Shown here: positions 25,812-34,253 of the stretch, piece by piece
How the letters are laid out: every line of letters starts with the position of its first letter
Position numbering within the stretch: the first letter of the stretch is position 1
Source: UBA9676 sp963730065
GTDB lineage: Bacteria; Actinomycetota; Actinomycetes; Streptosporangiales; Streptosporangiaceae
DNA: 64,000 nt
Direction of reading: 5' to 3'
Assembly: GCA_963730065.1 (NCBI GenBank)
Contig: CAVSQL010000014.1
Span: forward strand, 310,001 to 374,000
Position numbers and translations under genes: made by a program
The notes under the pieces: model-generated
Told to the model about the DNA's origin: nothing
The model's input: only the letters and a program-made list of their open reading frames with translations
The model's database searches: none

Positions 25812-27734
25812 TCACCTTCCGACCGTATCGGCTGCTGGCCTGTAAACAAGGACGCCATCGGCCTGGTAGTCGAACCGGAAGCCGGTACTGGCCAGATAGC
25901 TTTGCACGGCGGGGTCCCGGTTCCAGACCAGCACCCAGCCGAGGTGCAGGCGGCGGGCGTTCAGGCGGGCGGCGCTGACGAGGGCCGGGCTGTTGTCCTT
26001 CCCGTCCTCGAGTGTCAGCAGACCCAGGTAGAACGCATTCTTCCTGATCGCGGCCAGCGCCGGGGCCGGTATGCGGGACAGATAGGCGATCGCGCGCGGA
26101 TGGCCGTCGGCGGTCGCCAGCACCTGGTCCTCGGGGTTGAAGGCCGATCCCTCCCCGGGCAGCGGGATTCCGCCCCGGATGCCGAACGGGATATCCACGA
26201 CCACCGATGACGAGTGATCGGCGGCGATCGGCCGGTCGAGGGCGGGCAACGCGGTTCGCATCACTCCCGGAGCCCGCGTGCCAGCCCACACCGCCCCCAC
26301 AGACGCGTCGCCGCCCCATCCCGCTTCAAGCAGCCCCAGCAACAGCACCGGGACCACGAGCAGCCTGCTGCGGTTACGCAGCCACTCGACCCCGGCCCCC
26401 GCGAGCAGCGCGGCAGGCACCAGCCCGAGCATCCCGAACCGCGTCGCCTCACGGAAGCCAGCCAGCCCCGGGAGCTGCACGAACCACGTGAAGGGCATGA
26501 TGGCGGACACGCGCGCGCCCTGCCATACCTCAGAGGCGGGCACGAAGACGTGGTTCCCGATCCGCAGCGTCGACCCCAGCGCCAGCACCGTGCACGCCAG
26601 CCACAGCAGCGCGATCATCCGGGCGCTGCGCCGCCGCCACGAAACAACCAGCCCGAGCAGCGCCATCACGGACAGCACCAGGCCGAACGTGGGGATGCCG
26701 TCGCCGATCGGCCCCCCGTAGGTCACCGGCTTCAGGAAGGTCAGGCCGAGGCCGACCACCCGCGGGGAAGGCAGGAACAGCCCGGGGAGGTAGGAGCTGG
26801 AGGTGGTGTAGTACTTGGCCACCGACTGCAGCGAGAACGCCGCGCCGCCCGAGCGCGTCTGCGCCGCCATGGCGATGATCTGCGGGCTGGCCACCACCAG
26901 CGCGACCGCCACCGCCATCGCCGTGGCCGTTACCTTCGGCCGCCAGCCCGCCACGCCCCCGGTGCCGTTCCCAGCGGCACCGTCCGGTGCGCGGCGCGTG
27001 ACCAGCCAGGGCAGGAGGACCGCCGCGACCAGGATCGCCACCAGGACGGCGGACTGCTGGTCGGTGAGCAGGCTCGCGCCGAGCACCACGCCCAGGATCA
27101 CGGCCTGGCGCAAGCGCGGATTGCGGCGCAGCCTCACCGCGGCCTCCAGCGCCAGCGGCAGGAACAGCGCCCCGGCGGCCAGATTCAGCTGATACCAGGC
27201 ATGCCACGCCAGGTCGGACGACAGGCCGAAGAACGCACCCGCGGCAATGGCCCCGGTCTGCGAGGGCAGCCACAGGCGTGCGGCCCGGTACATCGCGTAG
27301 CACGACAGACCGGGCAGGAGGACAGACAGGAGGTTGTACGAGGCGCTGGGGCCGAAGGCCAGTGTCACCGGGAGCATCACGATGCCCTCGAGGGGCATGA
27401 GGGCGTGATATCCCAGCTGGGCGCCGACCGGGGCGGCGATGAAGCGGGTGAACCAGGGGTTGCCCAGGTGCTCCACCTGGTGGGCCATCCACCAGAAGTC
27501 CCACACGTAGACGCCCGCGTCCCGGGTCGCCGGCAGCTTCCCGCCGGTCAGGTAGGTGACGCGTGGCCAGGTCAGAGCGATGCCGGCCGCAAGGTAGCAG
27601 GCCAGGATCACCAGGTGCCGGACGACCGGGTTCCCGGCCACCGTGCGGCCAGGGAACACCACTGGCCGGCTGGCTGGCTGCAACCCGGGCAGCCCGCGAC
27701 TGCGCTGTCTTGTCGATGGCCTCGTAGATGTCAC
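25812..27734 (-). CDS. multi-pass membrane glycosyltransferase-like protein (GT-C fold)
   Basis: 640 residues, about eleven hydrophobic segments from residue 40 to about 470 and a soluble C-terminal domain. The first loop has LPATRDAGVYVWDFWWMAHQ: an acidic motif after TM1 that fits GT-C transferases using polyprenyl-phosphate sugars. GTG 27734 is chosen (GGGAAG upstream) over GTG 27767, which has no ribosome site. First gene of the operon with the nucleotide-sugar dehydrogenase, GT2 and epimerase. Acceptor unknown; a role in a cell-surface glycan or glycoprotein is inferred from the neighbours. Confidence 0.82.
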   Translation of the reverse strand: MTSTRPSTRQRSRGLPGLQPASRPVVFPGRTVAGNPVVRHLVILACYLAAGIALTWPRVTYLTGGKLPATRDAGVYVWDFWWMAHQVEHLGNPWFTRFIAAPVGAQLGYHALMPLEGIVMLPVTLAFGPSASYNLLSVLLPGLSCYAMYRAARLWLPSQTGAIAAGAFFGLSSDLAWHAWYQLNLAAGALFLPLALEAAVRLRRNPRLRQAVILGVVLGASLLTDQQSAVLVAILVAAVLLPWLVTRRAPDGAAGNGTGGVAGWRPKVTATAMAVAVALVVASPQIIAMAAQTRSGGAAFSLQSVAKYYTTSSSYLPGLFLPSPRVVGLGLTFLKPVTYGGPIGDGIPTFGLVLSVMALLGLVVSWRRRSARMIALLWLACTVLALGSTLRIGNHVFVPASEVWQGARVSAIMPFTWFVQLPGLAGFREATRFGMLGLVPAALLAGAGVEWLRNRSRLLVVPVLLLGLLEAGWGGDASVGAVWAGTRAPGVMRTALPALDRPIAADHSSSVVVDIPFGIRGGIPLPGEGSAFNPEDQVLATADGHPRAIAYLSRIPAPALAAIRKNAFYLGLLTLEDGKDNSPALVSAARLNARRLHLGWVLVWNRDPAVQSYLASTGFRFDYQADGVLVYRPAADTVGR

Positions 27735-27830
27735 TGCCCGCGCTTCCCCGTATCCGGCCGGACCCACCCGGTGCTCGCAGGGTGGGGGTACCGCTCACCG
27801 CTGGTATCTGTGATCGTGCTCATGTGCCGG

Positions 27831-27926
27831 TCACGCCGATGTGCCGCCACGGGGCGCCATGCCCCCCTGCCATTGTCCACTGCACCGCTGACCAACTTGG
27901 ACGAGATCACCGGTGCATAGTGCCAT
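27831..27926 (-). CDS. short ORF, 31 residues, with strong ribosome site
   Basis: ATG at 27926 is preceded by a GGGGGTG box (complement of 27930-27936) 3 bases upstream, and a TATACT -10 box lies farther upstream (complement of 27960-27965). The peptide starts MALCTGDLVQVGQRCSGQWQ and ends GGMAPRGGTSA. It lies 96 bases before the glycan operon on the same strand, so it could be a leader peptide or an unrecognised small protein. No homologue recalled. Confidence 0.4.
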   Translation of the reverse strand: MALCTGDLVQVGQRCSGQWQGGMAPRGGTSA

Positions 27927-27959
27927 ATTCACCCCCTTTTTGCTGACGGTACCTGCCCA

Positions 27960-27967
27960 AGTATAAT
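27960..27967. promoter_or_regulatory. overlapping -10 boxes on both strands
   Basis: Reading AGTATAAT on the plus strand gives TATAAT (27962-27967) and on the minus strand TATACT (27960-27965), in an AT-rich island of a very GC-rich region. -35 matches are weak on both sides. The minus-strand box fits transcription of the 31-residue ORF and the glycan operon. Confidence 0.4.
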
Positions 27968-28471
27968 TTGGGTCACAAAACCGAAAAGAGCGGGCATGGC
28001 TATGTACATGAGCGGGCAAATCGTAATTTAACCGTTGCTTTCGGGGATCGCTCGCCCGGGCGGTGCCCCGGCTGCTGGCGTTCCCTGGCTGGCTGGCCGG
28101 CCGCCCCAGGTCCCGCCGCCGCCCCGGGGATGGGGCTATGACGCCGCCGGGTGCCCGGATAGCCGGCTTACCACCGGCCGGCGACCGCTGGCTGTCCAAT
28201 GATTATCTGAAAACCTGCGGCGCCGGATCGGCGGCCTTGAACCTCACAAGGCCGTTACGGACTTTCGCTATTGGGCCACGCGGGCGACCTAAACGGCTGG
28301 ATTCATTGTCACGGGCGGGGACATGGCCGGGCCGTTCCGGCCGGAGGGAATGAATCCGCGTGCCACAGTGGTTGGGACGTAGCGCGCGCCCGTGGCGGTG
28401 CGCGGCCGGGGGAGCGGGACCGGGCCGCACGATCGGCGCAGGACAGAATCGGACAGTGGAGAGCCCCTGAA
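27968..28471. other. about 500-bp stretch without a recognised gene
   Basis: AT-rich at 27960-28040, then GC-rich. Open frames exist (for example plus-strand 28063-28353) but have no ribosome site, no recognisable domain and low-complexity Arg/Pro/Gly products. It must carry the promoter of the gene at 28472, which I cannot pin down. Confidence 0.4.
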
Positions 28472-28879
28472 ATGACCGACTGGAATAGCAAGATCATCGA
28501 AGAGTTCCGCGCCAACGCCGGCCAAGTGGGCGGCCAGTTTGAAGGTGCCCCGCTGCTGCTCCTGCACACTGTGGGGGCCAGGACGGGGCAGGCGCGGGTG
28601 AACCCGATGATGTACCAGCCGGTACCGGATGGGTACGCCGTGTTTGCCTCCAAGGGAGGCGCCCCGGCCAATCCCGACTGGTACTACAACCTGCTGGCCC
28701 ACCCGCGGGTGACAGCCGAGATCGGCACTGGGGCAGCCGAATTCCTGGCCAGGGTGGCAGAGGGTGAAGAGCGCGAGCGGATCTGGGCCGCGCAGAAGGC
28801 GGCCTATCCGGGGTTCGCCGACTACGAGCGGAAAACCACCCGGCAGATCCCGGTCGTCATCCTTGAGCCCGTCAGCTAG
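28472..28879 (+). CDS. deazaflavin-dependent nitroreductase family protein (Ddn-like)
   Basis: 135 residues, split-barrel fold of the F420-dependent Ddn/FDOR-B group. Seen: NSKIIEEFRANAGQVGGQFEG, LLLLHTVGARTGQARVNPM (the TGxxR contact with deazaflavin phosphate) and GYAVFASKGGAPANPDWYYNLLAH. Expected to use reduced F420 to reduce quinones or xenobiotics. ATG 28472 with GGAGAG upstream; the frame continues further 5' without a start that fits the family. Actinobacteria make F420, so the assignment is coherent. Confidence 0.88.
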   Translation: MTDWNSKIIEEFRANAGQVGGQFEGAPLLLLHTVGARTGQARVNPMMYQPVPDGYAVFASKGGAPANPDWYYNLLAHPRVTAEIGTGAAEFLARVAEGEERERIWAAQKAAYPGFADYERKTTRQIPVVILEPVS

Positions 28880-28919
28880 CAGCTGACCGGCCGGCCTGCC
28901 ACCTCGGGATCAGGCCGCC

Positions 28920-29309
28920 GTCAATGGTGATGTTCGCAGTGCGGGCACCGCGACGCCGCCATCGCCGAGCCACAGATCGGTGGCCTCAGGGCCCGGGCTG
29001 ACGGTGTTGACGCGAATCCCCCGGGCCCGGCTTCCCTGGACAGGACATTGGCGAAGCTGGCTAGCGCGGCCTTCGCCGCGCTGTGGTCCATGACCGCCGC
29101 GTCCGGCGGTAACGCGGCTCGGCGAGGTCGGCCTCCACCAGCCGCACATCCCCGGGTCCGCACCAGCTCGTCGAGCTCGGCCGAAGACTTGCGGGCTCCC
29201 GCGATCACGTGCGCGTTCCTGCTGGCGAGCCCGCGGACCACCGCGCGAGCCCGGCCCCCCTGCTGGCGCCGGTGACGACCGCAACGCGCCCGGTCAGGTC
29301 CAGTTCCAT
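28920..29309 (-). pseudogene. decayed short-chain dehydrogenase (SDR)
   Basis: Reading minus-strand from ATG 29309, the start MELDLTGRVAVVTGASRGAG is a classic SDR cofactor loop. The next part, AVVRGLASRNAHVIAGARKS, continues in a different frame, followed in the same frame by a catalytic-helix remnant HSAAKAALASFANVLSREAG, and then by IRVNTVSPGP in a third frame. The middle of the enzyme (about 100 residues, including the catalytic Ser and Tyr area) is missing. At least two frame changes plus an internal deletion show a dead gene. Confidence 0.75.
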
Positions 29310-29417
29310 CGCATGCCCCTTCCCGGAATGGCTGCCTGGACCAGATCGCAGGGATCGGTGCCGCTCTCGTGGCCGGCCTCGAGCTGAATGCCTGCCGCCG
29401 GGACCGGGAAAATCTAC

Positions 29418-29445
29418 TTGACAGCGTGTACCTGACATCTTTAAT
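29418..29445 (+). promoter_or_regulatory. strong sigma70-type promoter
   Basis: TTGACA (29418-29423), 16-base spacer, TTTAAT (29440-29445, 5 of 6 to TATAAT). It lies about 80 bases before the BTAD regulator gene at 29527. This is the best consensus promoter seen in the window. Confidence 0.65.
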
Positions 29446-29526
29446 GGGAATGGGCAAAAAGACATGGATCCCCGGTGCCGGTACCAGTTGGGTTTCATGT
29501 GATGCGGGGGCTTGGGGGGGCCTACG

Positions 29527-30837
29527 ATGGCAACTCAGCGCGGCGGGCAGCGCGCCCCGGACCGCCGTGAGATTGACGACGCCCAAATGGCGGCCGCGCG
29601 ACCCGGTGTGACCGAGGCGCTCGCTGAACTGCGGCGGCTGGCCGAGAACCCGTCCATTCAGGCAGTGGAACGCGCTCTGGCCGGCCTCGGCAATGCCCCC
29701 AGCGGCGCTGGCGCCGGAATTGAAGCCGTCCGCACGCTTCGGCGCTGGGGCGCCGAATACCTGCGCGTGGCCGATGACCTGGAAGCCGCCGCCCGCTGTT
29801 GCCGGCTCGCCGAGCGGGAGATAGGCCAGCGGATCGATGCGCTCCTGGTGCACTGGGAGGGGCAGCCCGGGCCAGCGCCAGCGCACCAACGCGATGCGTC
29901 GGCCGGCGCCCACCGGCGGCGCGGTCTGCGTGGCTGGTTCCGGAGGCTGTCCCATCGGGGCCGAGCTGGGCAGCAACCGCGGGGCGACCGGCCGGTACCT
30001 GGCCGGCACGCGCGCCGGGCGCCGCCCCTCGTGCTGTCCCCGGCGTCATCGCGCCAGCAGGACGCGCCGGCCGCGCCCGCCGCCGATGTCGCGGCGCTGG
30101 TGCTCGGGCCGCTGGAACTGAGCGTCGCTGGTCGGCGGGTGCCGCGGTGGAACAGCCTCAAGGCGAGGGCGGTGTTCCAGTACCTGCTCATCCACCAAGA
30201 CCGGCCCATCAGGCGTGACGTGCTCATGGACCTGCAGTGGCCCGACCACACCCGTAACTCGGCCCGCAACAACCTCAACGTCGCGCTCTACAACCTGCGC
30301 AACACCCTGGACGGCCCGGGGCACGGCGTCCAGCCTGTTCTCTACCAGGATGGCTGCTACAGCCTGAATCCGGCGCTGACGTGGTGGATTGACCGGAACG
30401 AGTTCTTCTCAACGCTCCAGCACGCGGAGTCGGCCCGCCGGGCCGGGCGGCCCCGGCAGGCCATCGCCGCCTACGAGAAGGCCGTCGAGTTCTACCGCGG
30501 CCCGCTGTTCGAGGACGACCCCGCCGGTGAGTGGTTCCTGCCCGAGCAGCGCCATCTGGAGGAGCTCTACCTGCAGGCGCTGGAGCACCTCGCGACCGTC
30601 TACTTCGAGCTCGGCGAGCTTCCCGAGGCCGTGCGGTGTGGTCAGCTCGCGGTGGGCACCGACCCGTGCTGCGAGCCCGCCCACCGGCTGCTCATGCGCT
30701 GCTTCGGGTCCCTGCATCAGCAGCAGCTGGTCTGCCGCCAGTACCGCTCCTGCGTCGCCGCCCTGCAGGACGAGCTGGACGTCCCCCCCGGGGAGGAGAC
30801 GGTCCAGCTCTTCCGCGACCTCACCGCGACCATCTGA
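29527..30837 (+). CDS. SARP-like transcriptional regulator with BTAD domain
   Basis: 436 residues. The N-terminal ~130 residues are helical and unassigned, then a Pro/Arg-rich linker; a winged-helix DNA-binding domain (about 190-290: LVLGPLELSVAGRRVPRWNS, ARAVFQYLLIHQDRPIRRDV) and the bacterial transcriptional activator domain (about 300-435: ESARRAGRPRQAIAAYEKAV, EELYLQALEHLATVYFELGE). The helix order (wHTH then BTAD) matches Streptomyces antibiotic regulatory proteins, although a SARP normally starts directly with the wHTH. ATG 29527 follows a G-rich run. Strong promoter at 29418. Likely activates the two downstream genes (inference). Confidence 0.82.
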   Translation: MATQRGGQRAPDRREIDDAQMAAARPGVTEALAELRRLAENPSIQAVERALAGLGNAPSGAGAGIEAVRTLRRWGAEYLRVADDLEAAARCCRLAEREIGQRIDALLVHWEGQPGPAPAHQRDASAGAHRRRGLRGWFRRLSHRGRAGQQPRGDRPVPGRHARRAPPLVLSPASSRQQDAPAAPAADVAALVLGPLELSVAGRRVPRWNSLKARAVFQYLLIHQDRPIRRDVLMDLQWPDHTRNSARNNLNVALYNLRNTLDGPGHGVQPVLYQDGCYSLNPALTWWIDRNEFFSTLQHAESARRAGRPRQAIAAYEKAVEFYRGPLFEDDPAGEWFLPEQRHLEELYLQALEHLATVYFELGELPEAVRCGQLAVGTDPCCEPAHRLLMRCFGSLHQQQLVCRQYRSCVAALQDELDVPPGEETVQLFRDLTATI

Positions 30838-30946
30838 GCGCCGCTCTTATGCGCTAAATAAGCGCTGGGGGCCATCCTTTCGCGGAAAATAATGGCCGAT
30901 TATGCGCCGCGCTCAGTGCCGCCTCAGCGGCGATGCGGATCGTGTA

Positions 30947-30971
30947 GGGATGGCCGTCCGTGGGCCATCCC
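30947..30971. repeat. perfect 9-bp stem hairpin in a gene leader
   Basis: GGGATGGCC and GGCCATCCC flank a 7-base loop, 34 bases upstream of the ATG at 31006. It may act as a leader structure or a weak stop after the regulator gene; no T-run follows. Confidence 0.45.
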
Positions 30972-31005
30972 GCAACCCGCACGATCGACGCAAAGGAGAC
31001 GTCTC

Positions 31006-31539
31006 ATGGCGGACGACGACGCTCAGAGGTTCCCGTGCTGGCCCGATGATACCGACTGGCTCGACGGCAGGACCGAGATCTTCGTGTCCTCGAAGCATCT
31101 GAGGGCCTACTGGGATGCCGACATCATCGACCTGGACGACAAGAACAAGCACGACACCATCATCGAGCGCAAAGAGGCCTTCGAGGTTTGCTTCCGGGTC
31201 GAGCTCAGGGGCCGGATGTGGTACTGCTTCTGCGGCCACTGGTGCTTCGATCTCGGCTTCACATCCATCGGTAAGGGAGAACACTTCAACCTGTCCGACT
31301 ACCTTCCTGAGCCTGAGAAGTCGAAGCTCCGGATATGTAACTGGAAGGGCTGCGACACGAGGTGCATCGAGGTGTGCGTCCGCGTGCCACCCGACATCAT
31401 CCCGGTGGAAAACTGCGGCACGCTCTACGAGTGCGGGGCCAAGTTCGAGCTGCGGTGCTGCGGCGACTGTGACGACGAGTGCGGCGGTCACCTCGCGGTC
31501 GCCGGGCACGAGAAGCAGGGTGAGTACATGTTCGTCTAG
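31006..31539 (+). CDS. cysteine-rich protein, 177 residues, function unknown
   Basis: ATG 31006 follows AAAGGAGA at ideal spacing. The protein has about 15 cysteines, concentrated in WYCFCGHWCFD, ICNWKGCDTRCIEVCVRV and LRCCGDCDDECGGHL, and is otherwise acidic with aromatic residues. No signal peptide and no membrane helix. The cysteine blocks could bind metals or form disulphides after unusual export. I do not recognise the family. It follows the BTAD regulator and precedes the helix-hairpin-helix protein in the same direction, so the three may form one functional unit. Confidence 0.7.
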   Translation: MADDDAQRFPCWPDDTDWLDGRTEIFVSSKHLRAYWDADIIDLDDKNKHDTIIERKEAFEVCFRVELRGRMWYCFCGHWCFDLGFTSIGKGEHFNLSDYLPEPEKSKLRICNWKGCDTRCIEVCVRVPPDIIPVENCGTLYECGAKFELRCCGDCDDECGGHLAVAGHEKQGEYMFV

Positions 31540-31638
31540 GCCGGACCCGAGCTCAACGCCCCCGAGCCCGATGACCGGCAGCGCCGGGCTCGGGGCCAGC
31601 GAGCCCGGCCGTAACGCCGCACGAGGAAGGAGCGCCCA

Positions 31639-32597
31639 GTGGCCGTCGACGAGCTGAGCTCGATCACCGGCATGGAGGAGAAGCACCGGCGGGCGCTGGC
31701 CAGAAGGCAGATCACGACCCTTCGCGGACTCGCCGCCGCCGACCAGGACGTTATCTACCGGGCGATGGGCAGCATCAAGCCACGTCCCGACCTCCAGCAG
31801 ATCGCGCAATGGCAGGGTGAGGCGCGGAGCAGGCTGGGCGAGGCTCCGGGCGGGCTGAGCGAGGCTCCGGGCGGGGACGAGGCATCGGGCAGGCCGGACG
31901 AGGCCGCGGTGGACACCGTGGAGTGGCATCCGGTTGCCTCGTTCGCGGTGGTCTTCGCGCAGCGCCGAGTGGGCGGCACCTGGGAGCGCCGGATCGAGGC
32001 CGAGCGGACCGAGGTCGAGCCCGAGCGCGGGCCGGAGGTATGGTCCGGCTGGGAATGCGACCCGATCTGCGGCTGGATGATGGGGCAGCTCGGCCAGGCC
32101 GGCCGCGCCGAGCCTGGCGAGCCCGGCCAGGACGGCGGCGGCCAGACCCAGCCCGCCGCAGGCGGCCCGCCGGGGAGCCGGCGGGCGCGGGCCAGCCGCG
32201 CGGGGGACGCTCCCAGCTGCGCATCGACAGCGCCGCGATCACCGACGCGGCCAGAAGTGCCGACCTGGTGACGGGCGGTGTGCTGGTGGCAACCCCGCCA
32301 GCCACGCTGGTGGCGCCGGCCCGGGTGGTATTCACGGTCAGCGGGGCCCGGCCCGGTACCGGGGTGCAAGCGGTGGCCCGGCTCCGTGGTCATGGAGAGC
32401 CGGGCCGCAACGTGGCCGATCCGGTGGCCGTTCCGCCCTCGGGACGGGTCGAGTTCGACCTGTCCCAGGTCACGGCCGACCAGCTCGAGATGGGCCTGCT
32501 GGCGTGGGCGTCCGACGGCACGGCCAGGCCCGTCTCGGTCAGCCTGCCTGCGATGCGGGTCAGCCCGGGCCCCGCCGCAGGTCCAGGCCCTGACTAA
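31639..32597 (+). pseudogene. helix-hairpin-helix protein with C-terminal beta domain, frameshifted
   Basis: The first frame (GTG 31639) carries an HhH/DUF4332-like N-terminus, SSITGMEEKHRRALARRQIT then TLRGLAAADQDVIYRAM. From about 32175 the coding signal (third-position GC, and RIDSAAITDAARSADLVTGG then TPPATLVAPARVVFTV) continues in the next frame to 32597, which implies one base missing in the GGGG/CCGG-rich stretch 32165-32185. Read as one gene it is about 319 residues. Alternatively, the second part starts separately at GTG 32268 (GTGA overlap with the stop of the first). Follows the cysteine-rich gene by about 100 bases. Function unknown. Confidence 0.65.
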
Positions 32598-32727
32598 CCG
32601 GTCCCGGCTTTTCGCCGTAAAATCTGGTCATGACAAGCGGGCCTTTGAGATGGCCGTAGGCCTGCGCGGACTTATCTGACGCCGAACGGGGCTGTCCGCC
32701 CAGGGTCGCGGCCGGGGGGTCGGTCTC

Positions 32728-34167
32728 ATGAACAGAATGTCGCCGGGCGTTCTCGCCCCACCGCACGAGCTGCTCACCCCGGATGAGTGGCGGCGCCGGG
32801 GGCGCGAGCGGCGTGAGCTGGCGTCCCGCCTGAGCCACGCACAGTGGGAGCCGCCGCCGGACCGGCCGGACCCGGTCGCCATTCTCGAGGAACAGGCCCG
32901 GACCCGGGTACCCGAGCTGGTGCCGATCCGTTATGGGCGCATGGTCGCTTCGCCGTTCGCCTACTTCCGCGGCGCGGCGGCGCCGATGGCCTGGGATCTC
33001 GCGCACACGCCGACCTCCGGCATCCGGGTGCAGGCGTGCGGAGACGCGCACCTGCTGAACTTCGGCATGTTCGCCGCTCCCGACCGTCACCTGATCTTCG
33101 ACGTCAACGACTTCGACGAGACCCTGCCGGCGCCGTTCGAGTGGGACGTCAAGCGCCTGGCGGCCAGCTTCGCCGTCGCCGCCCGCGAGCGGGAGTTCAG
33201 CGACCGCGAGGCCCACACCGCCGCGCGCCAGGCCGTCCGCAGTTACCGCACCGAGATGTTCCGCTACGCCTCGATGCGCTTCCTGAAGGTCTGGTACTCC
33301 AGGATCGACATCGACGAGGTCACCCGGCTCTACGATGCGCTCCAGCCGAAAAAGGCGGTGCGGCGCCGCCGCACCGACATCGAAAAGGCACGCCAGCGCA
33401 CGAGCCTGAAGGCGTTCCTGAAGATGTGCGAACAGGTCGACGGGCAGTACCGCATCCGGCAGGCCCACCCGGTGATCGTGCGCTTCCCCGTCGAGCGGCA
33501 CCCGGGCATCCTGGCCGAGCTCCAGTACGCCATCGCGCTCTACCAGGAGACGCTGCCGGCGGACCGGCGCGAGGTCCTCCGCCGTTACTACTTCGGCGAC
33601 TTCGCGCGCAAGGTCGTGGGCGTCGGCTCGGTCGGCACCGAGGCCTTCGTCCTGCTGCTGCTCGGCGACCGCCCGGACGAGCCGCTGTTCCTCCAGCTCA
33701 AGGAGGCCCAGACATCGGTGCTGGCCCCGTTCGCCGGGGCCAGCGAACACGCCCATCAGGGCGAGCGGGTCGTCAAGGGCCAGGTGCTCATGCAGGCCGC
33801 CTCCGACCCGTTCCTGGGCTGGACCAGCGGCCTCGGCCCGAGCGTCGATGGCCCGGACGGGCTGCTCGCTCCGGCCAAGGACTACTACGTGCGCCAGCTG
33901 CGCGACATGAAGGGCAGCATGAGCGTCACCCTGATGGACCCGCACCAGCTCAGCTACTACGGCCGGCTCTGCGGCTGGGCGCTGGCCCGCGCGCACGCCC
34001 GCACCGGGCGGGCCACGATGATCTCCGGCTACCTGGGCGGCGCCGAGGACTTCGACCACGCCATCGCCGATTTCGCGATCGCCTACGCCGGCCAGAACGA
34101 GCAGGACTACCGGCGGCTGCTCGATGCCGTCTCCAGCGCGCGGGTGCTGGCGACCGTCGGTCAGTAA
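32728..34167 (+). CDS. DUF2252 family protein
   Basis: 479 residues, the usual size. Recognised from ILEEQARTRVPELVPIRYGR, MVASPFAYFRGAAAPMAWDL, VQACGDAHLLNFGMF, IFDVNDFDETLPAPFEWDVK and LCGWALARAHARTG. The GDAHxxNFG and DxNDFDE motifs resemble those of kinase-like aminoglycoside phosphotransferase folds, which suggests a phosphotransferase-related fold; the biochemical role is not established. Stand-alone gene, ATG start with GGGGG upstream. Confidence 0.9.
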   Translation: MNRMSPGVLAPPHELLTPDEWRRRGRERRELASRLSHAQWEPPPDRPDPVAILEEQARTRVPELVPIRYGRMVASPFAYFRGAAAPMAWDLAHTPTSGIRVQACGDAHLLNFGMFAAPDRHLIFDVNDFDETLPAPFEWDVKRLAASFAVAAREREFSDREAHTAARQAVRSYRTEMFRYASMRFLKVWYSRIDIDEVTRLYDALQPKKAVRRRRTDIEKARQRTSLKAFLKMCEQVDGQYRIRQAHPVIVRFPVERHPGILAELQYAIALYQETLPADRREVLRRYYFGDFARKVVGVGSVGTEAFVLLLLGDRPDEPLFLQLKEAQTSVLAPFAGASEHAHQGERVVKGQVLMQAASDPFLGWTSGLGPSVDGPDGLLAPAKDYYVRQLRDMKGSMSVTLMDPHQLSYYGRLCGWALARAHARTGRATMISGYLGGAEDFDHAIADFAIAYAGQNEQDYRRLLDAVSSARVLATVGQ

Positions 34168-34253
34168 CAGCAAGCCGGCGGGTGCGGGTGCGGCTCGATC
34201 AGCGGCCGCGCTGGGCATACGGTGGGACAGATCACGTCGCTGAGGAGGCCGCG

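Noticed and set aside
28063..28353. Plus-strand 96-residue frame before the Ddn-like gene
   Set aside because: GTG start without ribosome site, Arg/Pro/Gly-rich product and no domain.
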